From: Candidatus Didemnitutus sp.
GTDB lineage: Bacteria; Verrucomicrobiota; Verrucomicrobiia; Opitutales; Opitutaceae
NCBI GenBank assembly: GCA_023701285.1
Contig: JAMPXH010000013.1
Coordinates: 1 to 53,895, forward strand
DNA: 53,895 nucleotides
Reading direction: 5' to 3'
The notes beneath the pieces are model-generated. The model ran no database searches and was not told where the DNA came from. It saw only the letters and a list, made by a program, of their open reading frames with translations. This document shows, piece by piece, positions 14,884-23,346 of the stretch (its first letter is position 1; each line of letters starts with the position of its first letter). The position numbers were made by a program, and so were the translations under genes.

Positions 14884-17800
14884 ATGCACCCGCGCCGCGC
14901 TCTGCTCTTTCTCGGCCTCGCGCTGCTGCTCGGCGGCACGGCGGTCGCGCAGACTTTCCAGAACGATCGCTACACGCTGACGCTGAACGGCGACGCCACG
15001 ATCACGGTCGCAGTCGCCGGCGTCGCGACGCCGCACGTGCTCGCGCCGGAGTTTGCCGTGATGTTCAGCGCCACCGCGCCGGGCTTCAACGAGAACCACG
15101 ACAACTACTACCTCGCGCCCCGCACCTCCCTCCTGTGGACCGCCTACGAGATCCCGGCGGACGAACTCAACACCACGCTCAACACCCCGGAGTGGCGCAC
15201 GCAGCTTTCCTATCCGGTGCGCGTGGAAGGCAGCGGCGCTTCGCGCACCTGGACCTATTACACGAACGACACGCTCTCCGTGGTGAAGCTCGCCATCAGC
15301 GGCACCTACGCGCGCGGCACGATCGATCCGTTCCGCGCGGGCGTGCGCCACGCGCTGCGCGCCGCCGGCGCGAGCCTCGACACGAGCGCCGCGGGCACGA
15401 CGGTGACGTGGACCTTCACTGACGATGCGGCGCGGCCCTTCACCTTCAGCGCCAGCCTGCTGCTGGCCCCCGGCGACGAGTCGCCGCGCATCGAGACGCG
15501 GATCGTCGCACGCACCGACGGCTATTACATGGCGGCGTTCACCGGTGTGCCCGGCGTCGCGTCCGCCGATTACGTCGTCGGTCCGCAGGATGCGCTCGGC
15601 GCCAACAACAAGCATTTTAACCACGTCGTGTGCGAGGGTCAGCTCATGCTCCCGCGTGCGCAGGTGACCTCGAAGGCCGGCTGGAGCGCGGCCATCGTCA
15701 TCGATCCCAGTGAAAGTTATTTCACCGATGCCGCCGGCGATCCCCGCGCGCCGACGCGCGCGAACTCGCGTTTCGGCGTCATGCTGCAGCGGCAGGACGG
15801 GCAGATCCGCCCGCTCGCGTTCGCCCCGCTGCTGGGCGGCGCGGAGTCGCAGCTCGCCGCCGGTGCGGAGCGCCGGTTCCGCGTGCGTTACGTCGTGCAA
15901 CCCGGCGGCTGGAAGGAGATCTATCGCCACGTCGCCGAATCCGTCTTCCATCTCGACGATCCGCGCGACAACACCGGCACCGGTTCGCTCAACCGCACTT
16001 TCGAGCGCGTGATGGATTACCTCGCCGATCGCAACGGCCGGAACCACGCGATGTGGCACGCGGAGCAGAAATACTACGACTACTTTTCGGACCAACCCAA
16101 CTCCTTCAAGCCGTTCTCCCCGCTCTTCGGGCTCGCGGCAGCCGTCATCACCGACGACGAGGATTTTTATTGGCGGCGCGCACTGCCGCAGGTGGAGTTC
16201 GGCCTGTCGCGCGCGAGCAACACCTTCGTGCCCTACGACACCGAGGACACCGGCCTGCTCAGCAACCCGAGCCGCAGCCTCGGCTCGCCTTACCTCAGCT
16301 CGGTGCAACTCGCGAGCCTCCACGCGTTCTACCAGCAGCACGTCGACGCCTTCCGCACCCTCGCGACGGAGAAGAATTTCTCGACCAGCGTCTTCGCCCA
16401 ACTGCTGGCCAAATATGCGCTCACCGGCGCGCCGGCCGACCTGACCGCCGCGCTGAGCCGCGCCAACGCCCGCCTCGCGAGCGACCCCACGGGATTCAGC
16501 GACCACTACATGGACTGGCTCGACATCTGGGAGGCCAGCGGCGCGACGCCCGCGCAGCGCGATCCGCGCTACCTCGCCGCCGCGCTCAACGGCGCCTACG
16601 AATGGGCTGCGCGCACCGCGGTCCTATCTCCTGCCGTCCCGGCGACGGAGATCACGGTGGATCGCGGCGGCCGCGCCCCGGTCCACGCACACTCGCTCGG
16701 CCGCTGGCCGCGGTGGGGATTTCCCGCGCCGCTCGGCTACCCGACGCCCGAGCAGACGGTGCCGGCCTGGCGCGTGGCGCTCACGGGTCTGGCGTCCGAG
16801 GCGTATCGTGGCGAGTTCTGGCTCGATAACCACGGCCACCTGATGCGGCTCTCGCACCTCGCGGGCGGCGACACCTTCCTGCGCAGCGTGAGCCGCTGGG
16901 CGATGGTCGGGCGCTTTGCGAATTATCCCGGCGACAACCGTTCCGTCCCCTCGCTCGTGATCGAGCGGCCCGAATTGCCCGACCAACCGATGTGGTTGCT
17001 CAGCCACGCGACGATGAATCCCGGGCACGCGTGGGAATTCGCGGGCGAGATCCTCGATTTTCTCGTGTCGAATTTCTACACGCAGTCCGGCGGCGCGATC
17101 GATTTTCCCGCGCGTTCCATGCACGGCGGCGCCTTCCGCGTCCGTCTCTACGGTGACCGCCCCGGCCGCTTCTACGGCGACGAGGGCGTGCGGCTCTGGC
17201 TGCCGCGCGGGCTCGCCACACTGGACAACCCGCAGGTCGATTACCTCGCTGGCTACGGCAACGGCCGCCTCTACCTCGCGTTCATCAACCAGGCGGCCTC
17301 GCCGCAGACCGTCAGCGTCGCGCTCGATCCCGCGCGTGTCGGCGCGTGGTCGGGCATGGCCGGGCGCCGTTGGGTGAACAACGACGCGGCCGCACCGATG
17401 GGTTTCAGCGGCAACACGCTCCCGGCCTTCACCATCCCGGCGCGCGGCCTCGTGGCGTTCGCGCTCGACGGCGTGACGCCGCGCACGGCGCTGCAGCGGC
17501 GCATGCTCGACGTGGCCGCGCCGAAGCTCGGGGCGGCGGCGCTTTCCCGCCAGACTTTCCCCGTCGGCGGCACGACCGCGAAGGTGAACGCGATGCTGCT
17601 CTCCCTCGGGCGCGGGTTGACCAGCGCCTTCGTCTACACCGACCTGCTGGCGGAGCGCGTGATCTCCGCGCGCCTGCGCTACCGGCAGGGCGGCGATGCG
17701 GCGTGGCAGGAGCGCACCGACGAGATTTTCCCGTTCGAGTTTTCCATTCCGTTCGCGGAAGGCCGCGGCGCCTTCGAGGCTTATCTCGAGCTGACCGTGC

Positions 17801-18252
17801 CCGACGCCGAGCTCGGCTCCGTTGTCGTGACGGCCCCCGTCCTCACGCTGGCGACGGAGAACGCCTACGCCAGTTTCGCCGCCGGCAACGGTCTGGCGAC
17901 GTCTCCGCAAGGCGGCCCGCTCGCGGATGCCGATGGCGACGGCGTGAGCAACCTGCACGAATTCTTCCTCGGCAGCGAGGCGACCGCGGCCGACCGCGTG
18001 CGCTGGCCGGAGTTGCACCTCGCGGCGAACGGCGAGCCGGTCTTCGCCTTCACCCGCCGCACCACGGCCGCCGGCGTGGCCTTCGATGTGCAGCTGTCGC
18101 AGGATCTCGTCACCTGGGTGAACCTCGCCGGCAGCGAGGATGAGAGCCTGTTCGAGATCGTGGCCGAGACCGGCAGCCTCGAGCGTCTGTCGCTGCGCCT
18201 CTTGCCGGAGCTGGACCGCTTTTTCCTGCGCCTGCGCGTCGTCAACGAGTGA
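14884..18252 (+). CDS. Large secreted beta-sandwich/alpha-toroid protein A2 with C-terminal Ca-loop module
   Basis: 1122 residues; signal peptide MHPRRALLFLGLALLLGGTA, then AQTFQNDRYTL. It is homologous along its length to A1: PRTSLLWTAYE, EQKYYDYFSDQ, VPAWRVALTGLAS, NHGHLMRL, VGRFANYPGDN, NPGHAWEFAGE, GAIDFPARS, YGDRPGRFYGD and LWLPRG. About 150 extra C-terminal residues (from ~975) begin FAAGNGL and contain DADGDGVSNLHEFFLG, a calcium-loop motif. They then run into a beta domain of the kind often attached to secreted verrucomicrobial proteins. The beta-repeat protein at 47134 carries a related tail. Catalytic activity is unknown; the architecture suggests a lyase or glycosidase. The pair 14266-18252 seems to be a two-gene unit controlled from operator 2. 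Confidence 0.82.
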   Translation: MHPRRALLFLGLALLLGGTAVAQTFQNDRYTLTLNGDATITVAVAGVATPHVLAPEFAVMFSATAPGFNENHDNYYLAPRTSLLWTAYEIPADELNTTLNTPEWRTQLSYPVRVEGSGASRTWTYYTNDTLSVVKLAISGTYARGTIDPFRAGVRHALRAAGASLDTSAAGTTVTWTFTDDAARPFTFSASLLLAPGDESPRIETRIVARTDGYYMAAFTGVPGVASADYVVGPQDALGANNKHFNHVVCEGQLMLPRAQVTSKAGWSAAIVIDPSESYFTDAAGDPRAPTRANSRFGVMLQRQDGQIRPLAFAPLLGGAESQLAAGAERRFRVRYVVQPGGWKEIYRHVAESVFHLDDPRDNTGTGSLNRTFERVMDYLADRNGRNHAMWHAEQKYYDYFSDQPNSFKPFSPLFGLAAAVITDDEDFYWRRALPQVEFGLSRASNTFVPYDTEDTGLLSNPSRSLGSPYLSSVQLASLHAFYQQHVDAFRTLATEKNFSTSVFAQLLAKYALTGAPADLTAALSRANARLASDPTGFSDHYMDWLDIWEASGATPAQRDPRYLAAALNGAYEWAARTAVLSPAVPATEITVDRGGRAPVHAHSLGRWPRWGFPAPLGYPTPEQTVPAWRVALTGLASEAYRGEFWLDNHGHLMRLSHLAGGDTFLRSVSRWAMVGRFANYPGDNRSVPSLVIERPELPDQPMWLLSHATMNPGHAWEFAGEILDFLVSNFYTQSGGAIDFPARSMHGGAFRVRLYGDRPGRFYGDEGVRLWLPRGLATLDNPQVDYLAGYGNGRLYLAFINQAASPQTVSVALDPARVGAWSGMAGRRWVNNDAAAPMGFSGNTLPAFTIPARGLVAFALDGVTPRTALQRRMLDVAAPKLGAAALSRQTFPVGGTTAKVNAMLLSLGRGLTSAFVYTDLLAERVISARLRYRQGGDAAWQERTDEIFPFEFSIPFAEGRGAFEAYLELTVPDAELGSVVVTAPVLTLATENAYASFAAGNGLATSPQGGPLADADGDGVSNLHEFFLGSEATAADRVRWPELHLAANGEPVFAFTRRTTAAGVAFDVQLSQDLVTWVNLAGSEDESLFEIVAETGSLERLSLRLLPELDRFFLRLRVVNE

Positions 18253-18264
18253 GCGCCGCCGCGT

Positions 18265-18288
18265 GCCCGGCGCACCGCGGCGCCGGGC
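18265..18288. terminator. 9-bp stem hairpin in the convergent gap A2/rhaT
   Basis: GCCCGGCGC and GCGCCGGGC pair perfectly around a 6-base loop, 13 bp after the A2 stop and 21 bp beyond the rhaT stop. There is no U-tract on either strand, so it may only assist termination or protect 3' ends. Confidence 0.4.
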
Positions 18289-18308
18289 CAAAGCGGCTGC
18301 AGCGCACC

Positions 18309-19460
18309 TCAGTGCGCGGCGACGGTGGCGCTGACGTGGTTGCCCCAGCCGATGATCACGGTCGAGCCGATCAAGGCGGCGAGCATGAGCGCCACGAGCC
18401 AGCGCGTGCGGGGGCTCGCGCCCTTCCACTCGGCAAAGTAGATGCCCCAGAGCGTGCTGAAGATGATGATGCTCGCCATGTGCAGCGTCCAACTGGAGAA
18501 GCGGTAGTCGCCCATCTGGCTTTCGCCCATCTGATAGAAGAAGAACTGCAGATACCACGTCACACCGGCGAGCGCGCAGAAGATCCAGTTGCCGAGGCGC
18601 GGCACCGGGCTGCCGACCGGCGCGTCGTCGCCGAGACCCGAGACGGCGGCGTGGCCGATCTCGCCGCCGCCGGCGGTGGCACCCTTGAGCGGTTGCACCG
18701 TCGCGGCGAAATACTGGTGCGCGCTGCCGTTGCGCCAGTGGAGGAGGGCGCACCACAGGAGGTTGGTGGTGAGACCGCCCAGCAGGATGACCACGAGCAC
18801 GGGCAACCCGACCCAGAGCGGACCCGTGCCGTGCGCGGCGGCGATGCGCGTGATGGGCTCGCCGAATTGGAAACCGAACGCGAAGCACGCGCTCATGATG
18901 CCGGAGAACGTCGCGATCAGCAGGCCCTTCGGCAGGTTGAATTCCTTGATCGCGGACTGCTTGGCGCCGGCGAGTTCCTTCTCCTTCCGGATGCCCGCGA
19001 AGCCGCCGAGCGCGATGCCGGCGAGGCACACCACGACGCCGAGCAGCACGAGCCGGCCGCCGGGCGTGTCGAGCAGGCGCGCGGCGAATTCGCCCTTCAC
19101 CAGCGGCGGGATCAGCGTGCCGAACGCCGCGCAATAGCCCAGCGCCACCGCCATGCCCAGCGACATGCCGAGGTAGCGCATCGTGAGTCCGAAGGTGAGT
19201 CCGCCCATGCCCCAGAGCGCGCCCATGAGGTAAGTCATCCAGAAGGTGCGTGCAGGGATCTCGGCGAGCACGCCGAGCAGGTTTTCCGAGAGCAGGAAGC
19301 CCGCGACCCACGGCGCGATCAGCCAGCTGAAAATGCCGCCCGCGAGCCAGTAGGTTTCCCAGGACCATTTGCGCACGCCCTTGAACGGAACGTAGAAACT
19401 GCCGGAGGCGAGGCCGCCGAGCCAATGGAAGATAACGCCGAGGAACGGATTGGGGGTCAT
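18309..19460 (-). CDS. rhaT: L-rhamnose-proton symporter RhaT
   Basis: A 383-residue inner-membrane carrier with about ten hydrophobic segments. It is recognisably RhaT along its whole length: SFYVPFKGVRKWSWETYW near the N-terminus, FGLTMRYLGMSLGM, EFNLPKGLLIA, and GVTWYLQFFFYQMGES in the second half all match the E. coli protein pattern from memory. The ATG at 19460 gives MTPNPFLGVIFHWLGG, the normal family N-terminus; an upstream ATG at 19517 would add 19 unlikely residues. RhaT imports L-rhamnose with a proton, which fits the two GH106 rhamnosidases nearby. It is divergent from the TonB receptor across a double operator, so outer- and inner-membrane uptake are probably co-regulated. No rhamnose isomerase, kinase or aldolase lies in the window. 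Confidence 0.95.
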   Translation of the reverse strand: MTPNPFLGVIFHWLGGLASGSFYVPFKGVRKWSWETYWLAGGIFSWLIAPWVAGFLLSENLLGVLAEIPARTFWMTYLMGALWGMGGLTFGLTMRYLGMSLGMAVALGYCAAFGTLIPPLVKGEFAARLLDTPGGRLVLLGVVVCLAGIALGGFAGIRKEKELAGAKQSAIKEFNLPKGLLIATFSGIMSACFAFGFQFGEPITRIAAAHGTGPLWVGLPVLVVILLGGLTTNLLWCALLHWRNGSAHQYFAATVQPLKGATAGGGEIGHAAVSGLGDDAPVGSPVPRLGNWIFCALAGVTWYLQFFFYQMGESQMGDYRFSSWTLHMASIIIFSTLWGIYFAEWKGASPRTRWLVALMLAALIGSTVIIGWGNHVSATVAAH

Positions 19461-19560
19461 GGGGAGGGGAAGGGGTGAAGCGCCGCCATCAGTCCGCGAA
19501 GGCCGGCGCGCCCCCATGCTTCTTTCAGCGCCGGCGCGGGGAAAAGACGTGTCACGCTCG

Positions 19561-19589
19561 ACCGTTGACTCTCAACTCAACGGTTTACC
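19561..19589. promoter_or_regulatory. Operator 3: compound site between rhaT and the TonB receptor
   Basis: ACCGTTGA and TCAACGGT (19561-19568, 19577-19584) form a perfect 8-bp inverted repeat. Inside lie an outward-facing pair GTTGA-CTC-TCAAC and a near-consensus operator CTCAACGGTTTACC (19576-19589; one mismatch to CTCAACGGTTGACC). It sits about 100-110 bp from both start codons. Two overlapping repressor sites are suggested. Confidence 0.6.
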
Positions 19590-19697
19590 TGCCGTGACCT
19601 TGTGCGCGGCGCTCGCCTGCGCGCTAATCGCGCCGTTATCTCGGTCTCCCGCTCGGGCGGGCACACCTCTCACCCAAACCCTCACCCCCATCGTATC

Positions 19698-22052
19698 ATG
19701 CACGTGGCTAAATCCACCCGTTTCCGTCTTTCCCGCCTCTTGCTGGCCACGACGGCACTCGCCGGCACCGTCCTGGCGCAAACCACGCCGGCCGAGCCGG
19801 AGGAACAATCCCAGGACGTCGTCACGCTGCCGGAGTTCAGCGTGAACACCTCGAAGGACGACAGCTTCGTCGCCACCGAGAGCACTTCGGGCACGCGCGT
19901 CGCCACCGACATCATCAACCTGCCGTTCTCCGTCTCGGTCCTCACCGAGGATTTCGTGAAGGAGTTCCAGCTGTTCGATCTCGATCAGCAGGCGCCCTTC
20001 TTCTCCGGCATGGCGGCCGGCGACCCCGCGCAAGGCGGCGGCGGCGGCACGCGCCTCCGCGGTTTCTCGGTGCCTTACTTCCGCAACGGCTTCGCCCGCT
20101 CGCAGGCTCCCGATTCCAACAGCATCGCCCGCACCGAGGTGGTCAAGGGCCCGCAATCCGCCATCTACGGCCGCGTCTCGCCCGGCGGCGTCATCAACTA
20201 CATCTCGAAGAAGCCCGGCACCAAATTCGCCAGCGGCATCAGCAACGTCGTCGGCACCTACGACTACCAGCGCATCAGCGGCGACATCACCGGCCCGCTC
20301 ATCCCGGGCAAGGTCTACTACCGCGTCGACGCCGCCTACTACGACTTCGAGCGCCCCACCGATTTCTGGTTCAACCGCACCACCAACATCTCGGGCAGCG
20401 TCACCTACAAGATCTCGCCCAACACCCAGCTCACGGCCGAGCACGAATACACCCGCCGCGTCATGCAGGGCGGCCAGGCCTTCTCCCGCTGGACGCGCGT
20501 TGATAACGGCATCACCATCACCGAAGGCTCCGTGTTCTACCTGCCTGATCAGGAACTGGCCGACCGCCTGGCCCGCTTTTCGAGCAACGGCGGCCTGAGC
20601 CGCGTCACCCGCGAGTCCAACTCCAGCTACCTCACGCTCGAGCATCGCATCGCGCAGGACCTCAGCCTTCGCGCCAACTTCTCCTACTCGACCCGCGAGT
20701 ATTTCCGCCACGGCACCTCGACGCCCGCCACCTGGGCGACCAATCCCACCACCTCCCGCCAGAACGTGCTCAACACGCTCACCGGCATCTGGCTCGACAC
20801 CACCAAGGGCATCTGGACCGGCGACCGCGCTGGTGCGCACCAGACGATCGACTATGAGGAGAAGGGCTTCCAGATCGATCTCACCAAGAAGTGGACCGGC
20901 AACATCAAGCAGCGCACGCTCCTCACCTTCGACGTCTACGGCAACGATCAGGACCAGAAGACCTGGGCTCTCAGCGGCACGCCGTTGAACAATGCGCTCA
21001 ACGCCCTCGGCTTCACCACCACGGCTCAGCTCAACGCGTGGAAGAATCCCGATCCGCTCAATCCCTCCGTCTCCGGTTACTACGCCATTCCGGCCTTTGA
21101 TCCCGCCACGTGGAGCGTCACTGCCTCGAGCACGAACACCTTCAAGCGCTTCTACTACGGCAGCCTGCTCAACCACACTATCGAATTCATGAACAGCCGT
21201 CTCACTTGGACCGGTTCCGTGCGCAAGGACTGGGCGGAGTTCGATGTCAGCCAGCAGAAGGGCGACCGCCAGCAGTTCACCTACAACACCGGCGTCAACT
21301 ACCACATCATCCGACGCGCGATGGTCGCCTACGGCAACGTTGCGACCGGCTTCAACCCCGCTCCGCAATTCGACCCGAACACCAGCGAGCTCCTCGGTAA
21401 CCAGGAGTCCTTCGGCGGTGAGGTCGGCCTCAAGGGCGTGCTCAAGAACGACGCCTTCTCCTATACGCTCGCCATCTTCAACGTCGAGCAGGACAACGAA
21501 GTCACGGACAACCCCGATAATCCCGGCGGTTCCGATCTCGACCTCCCGCGCTACATCCCCGGCGCCACGACCCGCGCGCGTGGCATCAGCCTAGATGTCG
21601 GCGGCAAGGTGAGCAGAAACCTCACGCTGCTCGCCAACATCGCCTGGACCGACGTCCGCATCATCGAGCACGCCAGCTCGCCCGCGCTCGTCGGCACCCG
21701 CCCGACCGGCACGCAGGGCGTTCCGCCGCGCACCTACTCGTTCGCCGCGCGCTACAACTTCCGCGAGGGCGCGCTCAAGGGCCTGCGCCTCGGTCTCACC
21801 TACCAATACGCGCAGCAATACCTCCGCATCAACGGCACGCAGACCGCCACCACGCTGCAAGTCCCGTATTACATCGACGAGCGCAAGGAGTGGGGCGCCG
21901 TCGTCGGCTACGCCTTCAAGAAGTTCAGCAACGGCATGCGTCTCGACATGTCCATGAACGTCGCGAACGTCCTCGACGAACGGAAGATGACCGTCGCCGC
22001 CTACTATCCGGAAGGTCGCACGTTCCGCTTCACCACCAATCTGCGCTTCTGA
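19698..22052 (+). CDS. TonB-dependent outer-membrane receptor
   Basis: 784 residues from the ATG at 19698, which gives signal peptide MHVAKSTRFRLSRLLLATTALAGTVLA. A region with VVTLPEFSVN leads into the plug domain (about 55-190). Plug landmarks are GTRVATDI, LPFSVSVLTEDFV, TRLRGFSV, VVKGPQSAIYGRVSPGGVINYISKKPG. A ~590-residue beta barrel follows and ends in aromatic residue Phe (FTTNLRF), the outer-membrane assembly signal. It would import oligosaccharide by TonB energy. No SusD-like lipoprotein is present, as in SusD-independent carbohydrate receptors. A strong terminator follows, so it is probably monocistronic. The substrate is inferred from the locus, not from the barrel; some plug features are also shared with siderophore receptors. 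Confidence 0.92.
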   Translation: MHVAKSTRFRLSRLLLATTALAGTVLAQTTPAEPEEQSQDVVTLPEFSVNTSKDDSFVATESTSGTRVATDIINLPFSVSVLTEDFVKEFQLFDLDQQAPFFSGMAAGDPAQGGGGGTRLRGFSVPYFRNGFARSQAPDSNSIARTEVVKGPQSAIYGRVSPGGVINYISKKPGTKFASGISNVVGTYDYQRISGDITGPLIPGKVYYRVDAAYYDFERPTDFWFNRTTNISGSVTYKISPNTQLTAEHEYTRRVMQGGQAFSRWTRVDNGITITEGSVFYLPDQELADRLARFSSNGGLSRVTRESNSSYLTLEHRIAQDLSLRANFSYSTREYFRHGTSTPATWATNPTTSRQNVLNTLTGIWLDTTKGIWTGDRAGAHQTIDYEEKGFQIDLTKKWTGNIKQRTLLTFDVYGNDQDQKTWALSGTPLNNALNALGFTTTAQLNAWKNPDPLNPSVSGYYAIPAFDPATWSVTASSTNTFKRFYYGSLLNHTIEFMNSRLTWTGSVRKDWAEFDVSQQKGDRQQFTYNTGVNYHIIRRAMVAYGNVATGFNPAPQFDPNTSELLGNQESFGGEVGLKGVLKNDAFSYTLAIFNVEQDNEVTDNPDNPGGSDLDLPRYIPGATTRARGISLDVGGKVSRNLTLLANIAWTDVRIIEHASSPALVGTRPTGTQGVPPRTYSFAARYNFREGALKGLRLGLTYQYAQQYLRINGTQTATTLQVPYYIDERKEWGAVVGYAFKKFSNGMRLDMSMNVANVLDERKMTVAAYYPEGRTFRFTTNLRF

Positions 22053-22087
22053 GCCGCGCTCGCGCGGCCTGGATGGGATTAAATTCA

Positions 22088-22121
22088 CGCGGCTCCCGGT
22101 TCCCGGGGGCCGCGTTTTTTT
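22088..22121 (+). terminator. Rho-independent terminator of the TonB receptor gene
   Basis: CGCGGCTCCCGG pairs with CCGGGGGCCGCG (11 Watson-Crick pairs plus one G-U) and is followed directly by seven T. It lies 36 bp after the stop codon. Confidence 0.9.
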
Positions 22122-22137
22122 GCGTCCGCCCGCCGCG

Positions 22138-22151
22138 CTCAACGGTCAACC
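22138..22151. promoter_or_regulatory. Operator 4 (degenerate): CTCAACGGTCAACC
   Basis: The left half matches the consensus. The right half reads TCAACC instead of TTGACC, so the site is a tandem repeat of TCAAC half-sites rather than a palindrome. It is 117 bp upstream of the gene at 22268. Confidence 0.4.
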
Positions 22152-22267
22152 CCGCGCACGCTTGTCGGCCCGCGTGGCGCGCGGTGGACTGGGCACGCTG
22201 AATTTTCCGCGGGAGTCGGCGGCTCCGCCGTCCGCTCCCCGCACCGCTCCCCTCAACCCCGCCCGCC

Positions 22268-23077
22268 ATGTCTGCTTCGCTCCGCCACTTCGCCGCCGCC
22301 CTCGCCGTCGCCGGCCTCGTCTCGACCGGCCTCGCCCAGGTGAAATTGTCCACCTTGAAGGACCTCACCTACGCGCAGACCTTCGACCAGTTGCCCGCCC
22401 CGGCCGAGCAGTCGCCGTGGGAGTGGGCCAATGACGGCAAACAGACGCGCTACGGCATGGACGGCTGGTATCTCGCCACCGTGACCGGCGCCGCGGCCAA
22501 GCCGCTCGCCGGCGCCACCGCCTACGTGTCGAGCGCGGGCAAGTTCCCGAACGTCGTCGCCACGGTGAACTACGGCCTCGCCGGCGCGGCCGACCGCGCG
22601 ATCGGCTTCCGTTTCGGCGGCAAGGCGGAGGCGAACGGCGCGACGAAATTCTACGCCGGCGTCGTGTTCGTGAACGACACCAAGCAACCCATCGGACGCG
22701 TGGTGATCGCCTACCAGGGCGAGCAGTGGGTCAAATACGGCGGCAACGTGGAGACGCTGCAGACGCTGCGGGTCGCCATCGCCAACCTCGGCCCCAAGTT
22801 CCCGGCCGACAAGTTCGCCGTGCACCGCGTCGCCCCCGTCGCGGAGGTCGGCTCGCTGGAGTTCCGTTCGCAGGACGACGCCACCGGTGTCACCCGCCAC
22901 GCGACGAAGGGCCCCGTGCACGTCGCGCCGATCGTCGGCGCCATCGCCTTTCCGCGGCCGCTCGGGCCCGGCGAGCATTTTCTGCTGCTCTGGACGGCCA
23001 CGGGCAACGGCACGGAGAACGGCGCGCACTCGCTCGCGCTCGACGACGTGAAGGTGCGCTTCGAGCCCGCGCGCTGA
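22268..23077 (+). CDS. Secreted beta-sandwich protein with a GEQW-type domain, unknown function
   Basis: 269 residues with a signal peptide of about 23 residues ending STGLAQ. The rest is one beta-rich domain. Landmarks are TFDQLPAP, WYLATVTG, ADRAIGFRFGG, FYAGVVFVNDT, VVIAYQGEQW, PGEHFLLLWTATG and SLALDDVKVRF. I recognise this set (ADRAxG ... YxGEQW ... LxPGxxxxLxWxxxD ... HxLAIDD) from domains attached to secreted nucleases and PEP-CTERM proteins in environmental bacteria. There it looks like a lectin/concanavalin-type sandwich without an assigned catalytic role. Here the domain stands alone. It lies between the TonB receptor and the regulator, behind its own operator-like site. A soluble polysaccharide-binding protein is possible, but this is inference. 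Confidence 0.75.
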   Translation: MSASLRHFAAALAVAGLVSTGLAQVKLSTLKDLTYAQTFDQLPAPAEQSPWEWANDGKQTRYGMDGWYLATVTGAAAKPLAGATAYVSSAGKFPNVVATVNYGLAGAADRAIGFRFGGKAEANGATKFYAGVVFVNDTKQPIGRVVIAYQGEQWVKYGGNVETLQTLRVAIANLGPKFPADKFAVHRVAPVAEVGSLEFRSQDDATGVTRHATKGPVHVAPIVGAIAFPRPLGPGEHFLLLWTATGNGTENGAHSLALDDVKVRFEPAR

Positions 23078-23095
23078 GCACGGGATCATGCCGCA

Positions 23096-23151
23096 GGTGG
23101 GCGTCGGTGTCCCCACCGACGCCTGTCGCCGCTGGGACAGCGGCGACCACC
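23096..23151. repeat. Double-hairpin dyad element
   Basis: GCGTCGGTG-TCCC-CACCGACGC (23101-23122) and GTCGCCGCTG-GGA-CAGCGGCGAC (23125-23147) are perfect 9- and 10-bp stems two bases apart. The outer bases GGTG (23096-23099) and CACC (23148-23151) can pair around both. The layout is that of a REP/BIME-type intergenic repeat; there is no U-tract. Confidence 0.6.
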
Positions 23152-23218
23152 CCATTGTCAGGATCTCATCAGTCGGGAATCGCGTCCAACCGCATGAGTT
23201 CGGCTGAGCGCGCCGCCA

Positions 23219-23310
23219 AGCGACCTTGCTCGCGTCCAAGGACAGCAAGGGGCGAGCGAGCTCGCGACTTGCAAGTTAAGCGCGAGTGAAGAGTCGCGAC
23301 CAAGGTCGCT
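23219..23310. repeat. Dyad-rich non-coding stretch before the LacI gene 3' end
   Basis: AGCGACCTTG (23219-23228) and CAAGGTCGCT (23301-23310) are perfect inverted repeats. Nested inside are CCTTGCT/AGCAAGG (23224-23230, 23244-23250) and the palindrome ACTTGCAAGT (23268-23277). No reading frame here looks coding. Together with 23096-23151 it fills the convergent gap between the GEQW protein and the LacI gene. Confidence 0.5.
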
Positions 23311-23346
23311 GCCTGCGCCTACGCGAGCACCAGGGTAAAACGCCTT

